63,405 bases of DNA from a virus: positions 1 to 63,405 of IMG/VR virus record IMGVR_UViG_3300032893_000043; one strand, written 5' to 3'. Of this stretch, positions 24,962 to 33,203 are shown one piece after another; position 1 is the stretch's first letter, and every line of letters begins with the position of its first letter. Below the pieces are notes generated by a model, which had not been told where the DNA came from, did not search any database, and saw nothing but the letters and a program-made list of their open reading frames with translations. The translations under genes and the position numbers were made by a program.

Positions 24962-25231
24962 CTAGAATATGTCTCGCTCAGCAGCCCCACAGAACAGGCA
25001 TTTGTTCCGAAACGGATCGTCACCGTCCACGAACACACAGCACAGATCGGCAGGCGCTTTCCGGCAATAGATATTGCTAAGCTTGATTTGGCTCGGGGAT
25101 ACCTTTTTCCATGCGGCAAGGCCCGCCATGAGTCGCTTATGGGCGTCGTTTTCTTCTTCGGCTATCTGTTCCTTTTTCCACCGGATCGCCCTACGGTTTA
25201 TCGCAAGTTCTTTGATGTCCAACGGCACCAT
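24962..25231 (-). CDS. Small Cys-rich protein
   Basis: This 89-residue protein has a charged N-terminus (IKELAINRRAIRWKKEQIAE) and a C-terminal part with Cys pairs (NIYCRKAPADLCCVF, NKCLFCGAAERDIF), compatible with zinc binding. The TTAAG-ATATG start context resembles neighbours. The function is unknown. Confidence 0.55.
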   Translation of the reverse strand: MVPLDIKELAINRRAIRWKKEQIAEEENDAHKRLMAGLAAWKKVSPSQIKLSNIYCRKAPADLCCVFVDGDDPFRNKCLFCGAAERDIF

Positions 25232-25243
25232 ATGCTTAACTCC

Positions 25244-25453
25244 CTATTTGTCATTTGCTGGCTGCGGGGTGATCTTGTTCAGCAGCCCTTGCGCATAGGT
25301 GATTGCGGTTCCGAGATTGCGCTGGATTTCGGTTTCATCCGAAAATTCCGGGCCGCGCTCACCGAATATTTCCGCGAAACGCTTCTCGTCTTGACGCCAG
25401 CGCGCGAGCATGGCCCGGAGCGTTCGTCTTTTCAGCGGATTGCCCATCACCAA
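25244..25453 (-). CDS. Small charged protein
   Basis: This 69-residue protein is basic at the start (MGNPLKRRTLRAMLARWRQD) and acidic in the middle (GPEFSDETEIQRNL). It is a helical, probably soluble protein. Start choice between GTG 25453 and ATG 25447 is open. No family was recognised. Confidence 0.5.
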   Translation of the reverse strand: MVMGNPLKRRTLRAMLARWRQDEKRFAEIFGERGPEFSDETEIQRNLGTAITYAQGLLNKITPQPANDK

Positions 25454-25468
25454 AGTCCTATCGCCGCG

Positions 25469-25669
25469 TTAGTGGGTGTTCTCAAAATTGGTTTCACGCT
25501 TGATCGAGTTCACCACCTGAATGACGGCAAAAATTAGCAGTGGCACAGCAAGTCCGAAGGTAATGACGGAAAGCACCGCCCATCGTTTTAGATCGTCGAG
25601 TTCTTGTTCGCGGACGGGATAGACCTTCACTGGCCGATCTCCGTATGCCGTCAGCATTAGCGTTCCCAT
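25469..25669 (-). CDS. Small single-pass membrane protein
   Basis: This 66-residue protein has a polar N-terminus (TAYGDRPVKVYPVREQELDD) and one C-terminal helix (WAVLSVITFGLAVPLLIFAV), ending in basic residues. It lies downstream of TTAACAGAGAG. It is one of several small membrane proteins in this early region. Confidence 0.6.
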   Translation of the reverse strand: MGTLMLTAYGDRPVKVYPVREQELDDLKRWAVLSVITFGLAVPLLIFAVIQVVNSIKRETNFENTH

Positions 25670-25682
25670 CTGGTTCTCTCTG

Positions 25683-25856
25683 TTAACGGCGCAAAAGTGC
25701 GATCAATTCCAACCCAGTCTTGCGCATCGGCGCGGGCAACGGTCCCGGATTCATTTTGACGCTAGTGAGCCACAACAACGCGTACTCCCGCAACTCCTCT
25801 TGCGACAAGCTATCTAGCGTTCGACGCTCAGTCGAGACTGGCTGATCGTAAAGCAT
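25683..25856 (-). CDS. 57-residue hypothetical protein
   Basis: A short frame (ATG 25856, TAA 25683) encodes MLYDQPVSTERRTLDSLSQE, then LREYALLWLTSV and LPAPMRKTGLELI. It is an intact helical frame that fills the gap between its neighbours and overlaps the HTH gene end by 29 bases. No Shine-Dalgarno sequence is obvious. Confidence 0.5.
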   Translation of the reverse strand: MLYDQPVSTERRTLDSLSQEELREYALLWLTSVKMNPGPLPAPMRKTGLELIALLRR

Positions 25857-26115
25857 CAAGATGTTCGATCCGTTTTGCCCGCGTCATGCGCGGCACCGGC
25901 AAACCGCGCTTGCGCTTCAACAATTTTTCCAACCTGACTAGCTGCGCCTCGACAAACGCGACGTCGAGCTGCGCGCCACCAAGATCGTGGTCGCCGCTGA
26001 TCCAGCCTCGAACGGTCGGATCCGGCCTATCGAACCAGCGGGCGAGGTCGGCACCCGTTAGGTTGCCGTCCCGCATGATAGCCTGGAGCCGGTGCGAAAA
26101 AGAGCCGTTCTTCAT
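25828..26115 (-). CDS. Small HTH DNA-binding protein
   Basis: This 95-residue protein has a helix-turn-helix-like segment MRDGNLTGADLARWFDRPDPTVRGW at residues about 14-38, followed by a helical coiled part (VEAQLVRLEKLLKRKRGLPV). It is a probable transcription regulator of the early region. It lies directly upstream of the ssDNA-binding candidate's end, with 3 bases between them. Confidence 0.6.
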   Translation of the reverse strand: MKNGSFSHRLQAIMRDGNLTGADLARWFDRPDPTVRGWISGDHDLGGAQLDVAFVEAQLVRLEKLLKRKRGLPVPRMTRAKRIEHLDALRSASLD

Positions 26116-26118
26116 CGC

Positions 26119-27240
26119 CTACTTCCCGAACAGGTTATCGAGCATGTTTGTGACCTCGGCGTTCGGCGGCACGCCAGGCGCCATGCCGAAGGTCTGGGCC
26201 GGGCTGTTGGGCTGAGCGGACGGCTGGGTAAACGTCGGCTGTGGCGCGACCTGAGGCTGCGGTTCCATGAAAGGAGCTTGCAGCTGTTGCGGCTGCGCCG
26301 GAGGTGCCGCGGCAGCCGTATTGCGACGCCGGCCGCGCCCGCCAGGGGCGGAACTAGAAGGGGATGCGGTCGCAGGCGTCGCAGTAGGTGGCGCGGCCGG
26401 CGGCGTCGGTTGGGAGGCCGCAGGCTGGGCACCAAAAAGCTGCTGTGGTGTGGTCTGCGGCGGTATAAACCCCACCGGCTGTGTCTGGGGCGGCGTCTGT
26501 GGCGCCGGCAGCATGCCCTGGATCGGCACATCGAGGCGTCCGATCATCGCATCCGTCGCCTTGGCGGCATAAAGCTTGTCGCTCAGCGCGATCATCTGCT
26601 GCGGCGGCCAGCCGGACGGGATGAAAACCAGCGTGCCCTGACTGACGAACGACAGACGCGTCAGCACGGTGTCCATGTCAAAATCCCGACCGCGGAACTG
26701 CTCGGCATAGGCCCGGTAATTCTTCAGGCTGTTCGGCGGAATACGCAACAGGAACGGCATGTCGTGACCAGCGACCAGCACCGCGACGAGCTGGTACTGC
26801 GCACAGGCCGGAATGCCCTTGCCGCTGACGTTGGACGTCGCCGAGCCCCACGCGGCGTTCGGGCAAGCAGCACAGGTTGGCGACTGCGGCGACGACGCGA
26901 GCTTCGACGGCCCGACGCCATTATGCGAGAAGCAAGCTGGCGGCTGATATGACTGCGCAGTCGGGTCGTAATCCTGATCGTAAAAAATACGCGAAACGTG
27001 ATTGTTCACGTCGATGATCACGATGTCGGCGTAAGGGCCAGGCGCTTGGCCGCGCAAGAGCTTGTTGGGATCCATCTCGTAGGTCGGGATGATCTGCTCG
27101 TTGCCGGCAGCATCGACCAGGGTGAAACGGTTGTCTTTAAGTGACAAATACGGCGGGCTCGACGTGCCGAGGTTCTGACTGACGCGCTCGGCAAGGCCGC
27201 GAGACTGGCGATTCTGCAGATAGTCGGGAAGTTGATTCAC
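26119..27240 (-). CDS. Putative single-stranded DNA-binding/replication accessory protein
   Basis: This 373-residue protein starts at GTG 27240 behind AGGAGAG. Residues about 1-245 form the folded domain, with a Cys cluster (ACFSHN, PTCAACPNAAWG, IPACAQY) that could bind zinc. Residues about 250-345 are Pro/Gln/Ala-rich and disordered, and the last residues (TNMLDNLFGK) form a short hydrophobic/acidic tip, a layout common in phage SSB-type proteins. It sits between the HTH gene and the SNF2 helicase cluster. The assignment is by architecture and context. Confidence 0.5.
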   Translation of the reverse strand: MNQLPDYLQNRQSRGLAERVSQNLGTSSPPYLSLKDNRFTLVDAAGNEQIIPTYEMDPNKLLRGQAPGPYADIVIIDVNNHVSRIFYDQDYDPTAQSYQPPACFSHNGVGPSKLASSPQSPTCAACPNAAWGSATSNVSGKGIPACAQYQLVAVLVAGHDMPFLLRIPPNSLKNYRAYAEQFRGRDFDMDTVLTRLSFVSQGTLVFIPSGWPPQQMIALSDKLYAAKATDAMIGRLDVPIQGMLPAPQTPPQTQPVGFIPPQTTPQQLFGAQPAASQPTPPAAPPTATPATASPSSSAPGGRGRRRNTAAAAPPAQPQQLQAPFMEPQPQVAPQPTFTQPSAQPNSPAQTFGMAPGVPPNAEVTNMLDNLFGK

Positions 27241-27255
27241 TTGATTCTCTCCTGG

Positions 27256-27738
27256 TTAAGATCGACGCACATTTATTCGGGTGAAGAATGAAATTGTGAC
27301 GCCAGGCGGCGGCTTGCCCTCGTGGCTCTCGATATATTTTTTGACTGCATCTTTCTGCGGCGAGATGAGCAGTAGATCGTTACCGATGTCATCCCAATGG
27401 TCGAGCGCGAAATCAAGCAAAGCTTCGCGGCCGATCGACGTGCCTTTGTCCGTCTCATAAGGCAGCCCTTCCGGAGACACTGACACATTGAGCAACGTCG
27501 AGCGATAAGCTGTGCCGGCGTCGGTTCTGATGTTCTCCCACTTCTGAAGATTCGACAAAGCCAAGAGTTCGTTGCCGATCGCTTCCAGGCGCTCCTTGTG
27601 CGGCTTCATGAACTCACCGAAGCGCTTGGTCTCGGCTTTGATAAAATCGTCGAGCTTGTTATGTTCCTCGATCAGCTGCTCGGCGGTACGTTCGACCTTG
27701 ACGGGCTCGACAGGAACTGTTTGTTTTTTACGAGGCAC
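27256..27738 (-). CDS. Conserved phage replication-region protein
   Basis: This protein of about 160 residues starts at GTG 27738; an upstream in-frame extension would run into the helicase gene. The helical N-terminal half (AEQLIEEHNKLDDFIKAETK) is followed by RTDAGTAYRSTLLNVSVSPE, KKYIESHEGKPPPGVTI and a final INVRR, a pattern found in a widely distributed phage protein near replication genes. Its biochemical role is not known to me. It overlaps no neighbour. Confidence 0.6.
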   Translation of the reverse strand: MPRKKQTVPVEPVKVERTAEQLIEEHNKLDDFIKAETKRFGEFMKPHKERLEAIGNELLALSNLQKWENIRTDAGTAYRSTLLNVSVSPEGLPYETDKGTSIGREALLDFALDHWDDIGNDLLLISPQKDAVKKYIESHEGKPPPGVTISFFTRINVRRS

Positions 27739-27787
27739 GAGCAAATTCTCCGAAATATTTTTTGCCACTGATCTGGAATTGGACGTT

Positions 27788-29383
27788 TCATATATCCCCC
27801 CGCTGGATTGCTTGTAACAGCGCGCCTTGCATCGAGGTGTTGGTCTCAAGTCGTCGGTACATTTCTTTCTCAAGCGGGTTGGACTGAACCTGCCAAACCG
27901 TTACCGGATTTTTTTGTCCTGGGCGATACACGCGCGCATTTCCTTGAATCCATAACCGCGTCTTGTCAACCGGAGCGGCGTGAATTACCGTATCTGCCAC
28001 GACGAACTCATTAATGCCGTGCGCAACTGACTGCGGGTCAAGTATCATGAGTTTGAAATCGTCCTCGCTCTCGAATGCCCGGATGATCTCTGGCCGATCT
28101 TTAACTTTCACATGGCCGTTGATGTAGCCGCACCGCCATTTCTTGTTAAATCGCTTATATAGTAAGTTTACGACACTTGTCAACCCCGCGAATATGACGA
28201 CTTTCCGGGGGGTGCCACCGATCAATTTTTCAAACATTTGCCAGCGCGGCGTAGCGTCGATCTCATGTACCAAATGCTCGTCATCGTAGACCGCTCCAAG
28301 CGACAGTTGTAGAAACTTGTTACGCGCGGAAGCCTCGTTGACGGCTGATATTTTTTTGCCGCTACGCATCGTGATTTGCATCGTGCGCTTAAGCAGCGCC
28401 ATCTGCTTTTTTTGATCTTCAGTCAACTCGACAACAGCCGGCAAAATTTGAATCCCCGGCGCGTCTTTCCAAGTTTCTGCGAGAGAAAAACGAACCACAG
28501 GAACGAGAAGCCGCCGCGCAAGGTCGTAGCCTTCCTTTTTCGGTATCCACTTGAAATTTGTCACTTGAATCATCGTCTCGCGCCGGAAACCGGTGAAGCT
28601 CTTACCCATGGCGTTGTTGACGAGTTTTGCCAAGCCGTAAGCATCGGTTGGTACTTGCGCTACAGGTGTCCCGGATAATTCCCAAAGATAAGGACGTTTG
28701 TTAAAAATTAGCTGCGCAATGCGATGCCGCTTGGTACTAGCGTCGATATAGGCATCGGCTTCGTCAGCAATGATGATTTTAATGCCATCATCCTCGTAAA
28801 GCGCTTTAGAGAAACCGTCGAGTGACAGACCTTTTCGTGTGTGAGCCCCGACACCAAGACCGTCCTGATTGATGATCGAGAAGTCAGCTTTTTTGTTGAG
28901 AAGATTGATTCGCTTCTCAGCCGAACCATGAAGTATTTCGAATGACCGATGCCCGAGGAAACTCGAAAAAATATTTTTTGCCCACACGACCTCCAGAACG
29001 TTGAGCGGTGCGACGATAAGCGCCCGGTAACCGGGAAACGTTCGCATTAGCCATTCGGCGGCCCACAGAGCTGGTAAAGTCTTTTTGGTGCCGGCGTCAG
29101 ATAGGTTGAAACATCGCGGGTGCATGACCTGGAAATTGGTCATTACCTTTTGATGCCATTCCGGCGTCTTACCTGGCTCGATCGGCCAATCGTAATTGGC
29201 GTCGGTGATAATAGGCATCACCGGATAATTCAACCAACGCAAGACCTGACTGTTTCGCAGCGTGCGCGGCACCGCGACGTAATTGCCGTTGAGCTGTTTG
29301 GCCTCGGGGATGTGCTGCAGGACCAACGACGACGGCTGGTCGTAAATCAGAAGGTTGCGCGGCTGGTCGTAGAAAAAGTTCAT
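27788..29383 (-). CDS. SNF2-family DEAD-type helicase
   Basis: This 531-residue superfamily 2 ATPase probably remodels or translocates on DNA during replication or recombination. Motif I is SDAGTKKT at residues 95-102, a variant of the usual DxGxGKT with Lys in place of the third Gly. Motif II is DEAD at 207-210 (IIIADEADAYID). Motif III is LSGTP, and motif VI lies in QGNARVYRPGQKNPV. The C-terminal helicase lobe (VVIFAGLTSVVNLLYKRFN) is complete. It starts at ATG 29383, oriented away from the plus-strand gene at 29450. Confidence 0.75.
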   Translation of the reverse strand: MNFFYDQPRNLLIYDQPSSLVLQHIPEAKQLNGNYVAVPRTLRNSQVLRWLNYPVMPIITDANYDWPIEPGKTPEWHQKVMTNFQVMHPRCFNLSDAGTKKTLPALWAAEWLMRTFPGYRALIVAPLNVLEVVWAKNIFSSFLGHRSFEILHGSAEKRINLLNKKADFSIINQDGLGVGAHTRKGLSLDGFSKALYEDDGIKIIIADEADAYIDASTKRHRIAQLIFNKRPYLWELSGTPVAQVPTDAYGLAKLVNNAMGKSFTGFRRETMIQVTNFKWIPKKEGYDLARRLLVPVVRFSLAETWKDAPGIQILPAVVELTEDQKKQMALLKRTMQITMRSGKKISAVNEASARNKFLQLSLGAVYDDEHLVHEIDATPRWQMFEKLIGGTPRKVVIFAGLTSVVNLLYKRFNKKWRCGYINGHVKVKDRPEIIRAFESEDDFKLMILDPQSVAHGINEFVVADTVIHAAPVDKTRLWIQGNARVYRPGQKNPVTVWQVQSNPLEKEMYRRLETNTSMQGALLQAIQRGDI

Positions 29384-29449
29384 GGGAACTAAAAAACCCC
29401 TCGCGCGTTATCGCACTAGCCCGCTATCAGGTGGGCAGCGAGGCGTCCC

Positions 29450-29674
29450 ATGACCGGCCTAGTCGTCCAAATCATCATAGCCCTGCTTGTCGCCGGCTTC
29501 CTGTTCTGGGCTGCACGCCAGCTGCTCGGGCTCATTCCCCTCGAACCGATTTTCACCCAAGCGATCAACGTGCTGCTAATCATCGTGGTCGTCGCTATTA
29601 TCCTGTTTTACGTCGTCATCCCGGTGCTGCACGTCCTGGCCGGCGTCACCGTGAACATCGGCGGGATACACTAA
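29450..29674 (+). CDS. Small two-helix membrane protein on the opposite strand
   Basis: This 74-residue protein is the only plus-strand gene inside the minus-strand early region. It has two hydrophobic helices (VVQIIIALLVAGFLFWAA and INVLLIIVVVAIILFYVVI) and a short tail. It resembles small holin-like membrane proteins. It starts 66 bases from the helicase start, so both may share a divergent promoter region at 29384-29449. Its expression is probably independent of the surrounding genes. Confidence 0.55.
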   Translation: MTGLVVQIIIALLVAGFLFWAARQLLGLIPLEPIFTQAINVLLIIVVVAIILFYVVIPVLHVLAGVTVNIGGIH

Positions 29675-29958
29675 ATCCCCAGCGCGGTCTTCAGCTCATC
29701 GATTACCTTCTCGGCCGAGTCGCCCCACACCGCGATGCCGCCAGCGCGCTTGATCTCCTGCATGGTCAGGAGCTGGCGCGGCGTCGGTGCCTTGCCTGGC
29801 GCCTTGTACTCGATACCGATAAACCGCCCGCCGACGCAGCACAGATCGTCCAGCGTCGGTGCGCCCATACCCATCTGCACCGGACTGAAACGGTATGCGC
29901 CGATCGACTTGAGGAATTTGCGAACGGGATCGCGCGTATAAGATTCTGGGGTCTTCAT
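29671..29958 (-). CDS. VRR-NUC family nuclease
   Basis: This 95-residue protein starts at ATG 29958 (MKTPESYTRDPVRKFLKSIG). It matches the VRR-NUC fold: the acidic residue in TLDDLCCVGGRFIGIEYKAP (D, then E-x-K) and a following Gln-rich helix (TPRQLLTMQEIKRAGG). Such stand-alone domains in phages process branched DNA. It overlaps the upstream RecB-like gene by 4 bases, so the pair is co-expressed. Confidence 0.7.
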   Translation of the reverse strand: MKTPESYTRDPVRKFLKSIGAYRFSPVQMGMGAPTLDDLCCVGGRFIGIEYKAPGKAPTPRQLLTMQEIKRAGGIAVWGDSAEKVIDELKTALGI

Positions 29959-30659
29959 TTTTTCTTCGCCACAAACCAGTTTTCGCAATCCTGAATATCG
30001 CACCAACCACAGAGACCGGTCTTGTTCTTTGCAAACTCGCCGGTCCTGCGATCGGCCTCGATCTTGTCGACAAGGCGGTTGATCTCTTTCCACGTATCCT
30101 GAAAGCGCGAGAGATCGTAAAGCTGGCCGACGCGGTTTTCCTTGAGCCAGGTATAGTGGCCTTTGACCAGCGTCAGCTCGGGATAGCGCGCCTTGAGCAG
30201 CAGCGCGCCGACTTCGAGCTCGAACGGATCTTCATACTTCGATCCGCCGGTTTTCCAGTCGTTGATGTAACCTTTGTCTCCGCTCAACAGCGACAAATCG
30301 ACCTTGCCCCGGAACCAGCAATCGGCATCCCAATATCCGGTCGGCTGGCCTTTAACGGTGATGCCCAGCTTCTGCTCGACGATGGCGCCGCGGTTGGTGA
30401 ACGGTGAGGCGAACGATTCCCATTGCTGCATCGTCGTCGGCAACGGTTTGCCTGAGCCGACGCGGTGCTCGAAAGCGACGTGCACATCGTCGCCCCACTT
30501 CGCTTCCGGGCTTTGGACATATGGAATGTCTTTCTTGATATAGCGCCGGAACATTGCATGACCGCAGTTCCGATACTGATTGAGTATCGTGAACGTATAG
30601 ACCAGCCGGCGTCGATCTAAAAACGGCGGGATCGTATTTAAGTCGACTTGCGCGTTCAA
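29955..30659 (-). CDS. RecB-like PD-(D/E)XK exonuclease
   Basis: This 234-residue nuclease (TTG 30659) is of the Cas4/RecB family. It has the catalytic region WGDDVHVAFEHRV, then GKVDLSLL (the Asp of the active site) and INDWKTGGS (the D/E-x-K motif). A Cys cluster near the end (GLCGWCDIQDCENW, with an early Cys at NCGHA) suggests an iron-sulfur or zinc site, as in Cas4-like proteins. Its role in recombination-linked DNA processing is inferred from the adjacent VRR-NUC and helicase genes. Confidence 0.7.
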   Translation of the reverse strand: MNAQVDLNTIPPFLDRRRLVYTFTILNQYRNCGHAMFRRYIKKDIPYVQSPEAKWGDDVHVAFEHRVGSGKPLPTTMQQWESFASPFTNRGAIVEQKLGITVKGQPTGYWDADCWFRGKVDLSLLSGDKGYINDWKTGGSKYEDPFELEVGALLLKARYPELTLVKGHYTWLKENRVGQLYDLSRFQDTWKEINRLVDKIEADRRTGEFAKNKTGLCGWCDIQDCENWFVAKKK

Positions 30660-30714
30660 ATGCTTAAGTCCTTGTTAACAGGGGCGCACCCATTTCCGAG
30701 CGCGCCCCGCTCGA

Positions 30715-31467
30715 CTATTTCACCATCCGATCGATGCCGAATCCCGGTTCATCCCACACGTCGATGATGAAGCGTCCCTTGCCGTGCGCAACTGCGCTGT
30801 TCGGGATGACTGCCATCAAAAACGGGTCGGGATTGACGACGATGTGAGGCGATGTGGTGTATTCCGTCACCAAAAAGACCGGCTTGCCAGCAGTGAAATT
30901 CTTTTCCACCAAGGCGATCTTCTTGAGGGCGTGCAGCGGCAGAGTACGCGAATAGGCAGGGGACCGCTGAGTGCGCCAGTCAATTGGCGTCGGCGTATGC
31001 TGGCGCATTTGATTATAGTTGCGGAAAGCATGGCTCTCGTAAAAATCGGACGACGTGACCTGCTTTTCGTTGCGGCCATAATGGCGGACAGAGGGGCGCC
31101 CAAACGTCATTTCGACATCGGCATCTTTCGGACGAACTGGGCACCAGTGCCAGCCGAGGCCGGTGGGATTGTCCTTAGCGGCGATGTTGTCCATGTACGC
31201 GACAACCTCTTGGAGATTGAAGGTGGGAATATCGTGCTTCATCAGAAAAACACGAAATTCCTCCACCAGCATATCTTGGTCTGAAATGCCGATTTCCTTC
31301 GCCACTTTTCGATATTCGGCAATGGCAGTCTCCGCCATCTCGTCAGTATCAATGCGCGGCGTAAGTTTCTTCGGTGCCGATTCCATGCGCTGAGCGGGTT
31401 GGTCGTAGACGACAACGCCGCCGTTATCCTTTGCTCCAGTCCATGATGCTAAGTTGAAAAGTGCCAT
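30715..31467 (-). CDS. Conserved replication-cluster protein of unknown function
   Basis: This protein of about 250 residues starts at ATG 31467 (MALFNLASWTGAKDNGG). Another start 45 bases upstream is possible. It contains GWHWCPVRPKDADVEMTFGR and a C-terminal GKGRFIIDVWDEPGFG. A similar position near nucleases and polymerase occurs in other phages, but I do not recognise the activity. It is not a shadow: its composition is typical and it is well spaced from its neighbours. Confidence 0.55.
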   Translation of the reverse strand: MALFNLASWTGAKDNGGVVVYDQPAQRMESAPKKLTPRIDTDEMAETAIAEYRKVAKEIGISDQDMLVEEFRVFLMKHDIPTFNLQEVVAYMDNIAAKDNPTGLGWHWCPVRPKDADVEMTFGRPSVRHYGRNEKQVTSSDFYESHAFRNYNQMRQHTPTPIDWRTQRSPAYSRTLPLHALKKIALVEKNFTAGKPVFLVTEYTTSPHIVVNPDPFLMAVIPNSAVAHGKGRFIIDVWDEPGFGIDRMVK

Positions 31468-31469
31468 TG

Positions 31470-31682
31470 TTAGACCCTCCTTCCGGGCCATTGTGGTTGC
31501 AGAACGAACCATTCAACGTAAGTAAGATAGATGTTGACGGCGGCCAGAATGGCGTTGACCACCGCCCACGCGCTTCGTCCCTGGGAATAGGCCCAGGCTC
31601 CGTTCGCTATTGCCGCCAGCATGACCAGTGGGCAGGCGATTCGCATAAACCAAAGCTTGATGATCCAGTTTCTAGGCATCAT
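31470..31682 (-). CDS. Small membrane protein
   Basis: This protein of about 70 residues has an N-terminal helix (WFMRIACPLVMLAAIANGAWA) and a second hydrophobic stretch (WAVVNAILAAVNIYLTYVEW). Start choice among closely spaced codons (GTG 31691, ATG 31682, ATG 31679) is uncertain. Its end is 3 bases from the next gene's start. Confidence 0.55.
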   Translation of the reverse strand: MMPRNWIIKLWFMRIACPLVMLAAIANGAWAYSQGRSAWAVVNAILAAVNIYLTYVEWFVLQPQWPGRRV

Positions 31683-31701
31683 GTCACCCACTAAGCAGAA
31701 G

Positions 31702-31947
31702 TTAAGCGTTTATCGCTTCCCAAATTTCCAGCGCCGCCTTGTCATCGTCGCTCGTCATGCGGCAGACATCAGCTGCAGTTTTCGCGCCGGCATCTCTGTG
31801 CAAGTTGGCTCGCACGACAGCGATAGCCGCCGCGGCATGACGGGGCGTCGCGAGCGCCCGGAGGATTTTCATGATATCGACCGCCGCCTGATTGGTAGCG
31901 TCGAGTTTCCTTCCCGGCGGATCGCGATCAGAAGCGTGGAATCCCAT
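31702..31947 (-). CDS. Small hypothetical protein
   Basis: This 81-residue protein begins MGFHASDRDPPGRKLDATNQ and has an Ala-rich helical body (ILRALATPRHAAAAIAVVRA) with an acidic end (MTSDDDKAALEIWEAINA). It lies between small genes on the same strand, with TTAAC motifs at both junctions. No function is apparent. Confidence 0.5.
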   Translation of the reverse strand: MGFHASDRDPPGRKLDATNQAAVDIMKILRALATPRHAAAAIAVVRANLHRDAGAKTAADVCRMTSDDDKAALEIWEAINA

Positions 31948-31972
31948 AACTTTCTAATCCCCAGTTAACAGA

Positions 31973-32317
31973 TCACACGACGTTGTTTTCGGCTGGATTC
32001 GCCAAAATCTGTTCGGTTTCCCGGATGCGCTTGTCGAGCGTCGAGACCAAATCTTCGCCCATGCCGATGCCCTGGCGCGGTAGCAGATTCAGCACCTGAG
32101 AAATTTTCTCATAAGCCTCGGCTCGCGGCTGCAGATAATCGATCTGTTTTCGCAGCGACACGATTTCCTGCTTACAACGCTGCATCATATCGATAGCTTC
32201 TTTGTCGTGCATGGTGGCTCCTAGTTGTCCGGCGCGCGAGTAGATGTCGGTTTTAACATTTGAAACTATCGCTCTGGCGATAGCGTTCGCGGCAATCTCA
32301 GACGCGCTTTTGGTCAT
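31973..32317 (-). CDS. Small helical protein
   Basis: This protein of about 114 residues starts at ATG 32317, overlapping the previous stop by ATGA. A helical coiled region (DMMQRCKQEIVSLRKQIDYL) and a central Lys/Glu-rich segment are visible. A longer in-frame start exists but lies within the upstream gene. It is part of the early-region set. Confidence 0.55.
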   Translation of the reverse strand: MTKSASEIAANAIARAIVSNVKTDIYSRAGQLGATMHDKEAIDMMQRCKQEIVSLRKQIDYLQPRAEAYEKISQVLNLLPRQGIGMGEDLVSTLDKRIRETEQILANPAENNVV

Positions 32318-32565
32318 GGATTGGCCTTTGCAATTTCTGACCCGTGATGCAGCCCTTCGAGATAGGCCACTGTAATGACCTGCCACAGCTCTAAACACTG
32401 GCCCTTGAAGTTGCGGCGCATATTCTTCTCAACGCTGGGACCAACGATTGACCAAGCAGCCTCGAACTGCTCAATGGTTAAACCCATCTTTGAAAAGTCG
32501 GGGATCGGAACGACCGGCACCGGAGGTCCGAATGCGACAAAGTTGGGCTTCTTGAAATTTGTCAT
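32314..32565 (-). CDS. Small hypothetical protein
   Basis: This 83-residue protein is Pro-rich at the start (FVAFGPPVPVVPIPDF) and helical after (LTIEQFEAAWSIVGPSVE). It is coupled to the next gene by ATGA and preceded by a TTAAC motif. No family was recognised. Confidence 0.55.
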   Translation of the reverse strand: MTNFKKPNFVAFGPPVPVVPIPDFSKMGLTIEQFEAAWSIVGPSVEKNMRRNFKGQCLELWQVITVAYLEGLHHGSEIAKANP

Positions 32566-32587
32566 CCGTTAATCTGTGGTTAGTCAG

Positions 32588-32812
32588 TTAGAGTTTTTGA
32601 GCGTCGTGAAGAACCGAAACATGCTTGCCCTCAAAATAATCCGCCCCATCCAATTTGCCCTCAATGACAAACCGGCGCGCCGCGCCGATAACCGGGCTTT
32701 GATAGGCTAGGATTGCATCCTCGGGCAGCTTGCCCTCGCGAATTGACGTATGCAGCCCACAGATGCAGCGGTAGGCGCGCTCAAGTTCTTTCCGAAGATC
32801 AATGTCAGACAT
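32588..32812 (-). CDS. Small hypothetical protein
   Basis: This 74-residue protein begins MSDIDLRKELERAYRCIC and ends DGADYFEGKHVSVLHDAQKL. It is helical with two Cys residues. Context is the early small-gene cluster. No function is apparent. Confidence 0.55.
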   Translation of the reverse strand: MSDIDLRKELERAYRCICGLHTSIREGKLPEDAILAYQSPVIGAARRFVIEGKLDGADYFEGKHVSVLHDAQKL

Positions 32813-32830
32813 GATTATGTCCCTTTGCGC

Positions 32831-33013
32831 TCATGGCATCATTTCCTCAATCGCATCCTTGGCCTGCTCAAACGTCCATTCGCCCTCAATCGCTCGTGTA
32901 AGATACCGCAGGGCCTGCTGTGCGTAGGCCGTCTCTATCCTCTCGGCGCGAGCCCATAGACATTCATCTTCGGCCTGTATCGCGGTAAGCTTTCTCAGCT
33001 GCTCCAATGTCAT
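32831..33013 (-). CDS. Small hypothetical protein
   Basis: This 60-residue protein (MTLEQLRKLTAIQAEDECLW) is mostly helical and ends FEQAKDAIEEMMP. It has no recognised domain. TTAACAG lies directly before the start codon, as for neighbours. Confidence 0.5.
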   Translation of the reverse strand: MTLEQLRKLTAIQAEDECLWARAERIETAYAQQALRYLTRAIEGEWTFEQAKDAIEEMMP

Positions 33014-33027
33014 CTGTTAATTTCCAA

Positions 33028-33201
33028 TCAAGCTTTTGGCGGCTCAGATACCAGCGACATTCGTTTGATCGCTTCGATCAAGCAGAGTCGGTCGGTTTCG
33101 TCGTTTGCCGTTTCAAGACGGCGCACGATAAGCTTCACAGCAAAATTGAAGCCCTCGTTCCAGGCTGATGTTTCTTCGGCCGTGCGTGGTTTCAGTTCCA
33201 T
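33028..33201 (-). CDS. 57-residue helical protein
   Basis: A complete short frame from ATG 33201 to TGA 33028 encodes MELKPRTAEETSAWNEGFNF, then AVKLIVRRLETANDETDRL and IEAIKRMSLVSEPP. Codon and residue use are normal for this genome, and the frame exactly fills the gap between two genes. The upstream gene ends just before its start. Confidence 0.6.
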   Translation of the reverse strand: MELKPRTAEETSAWNEGFNFAVKLIVRRLETANDETDRLCLIEAIKRMSLVSEPPKA

Positions 33202-33203
33202 GA

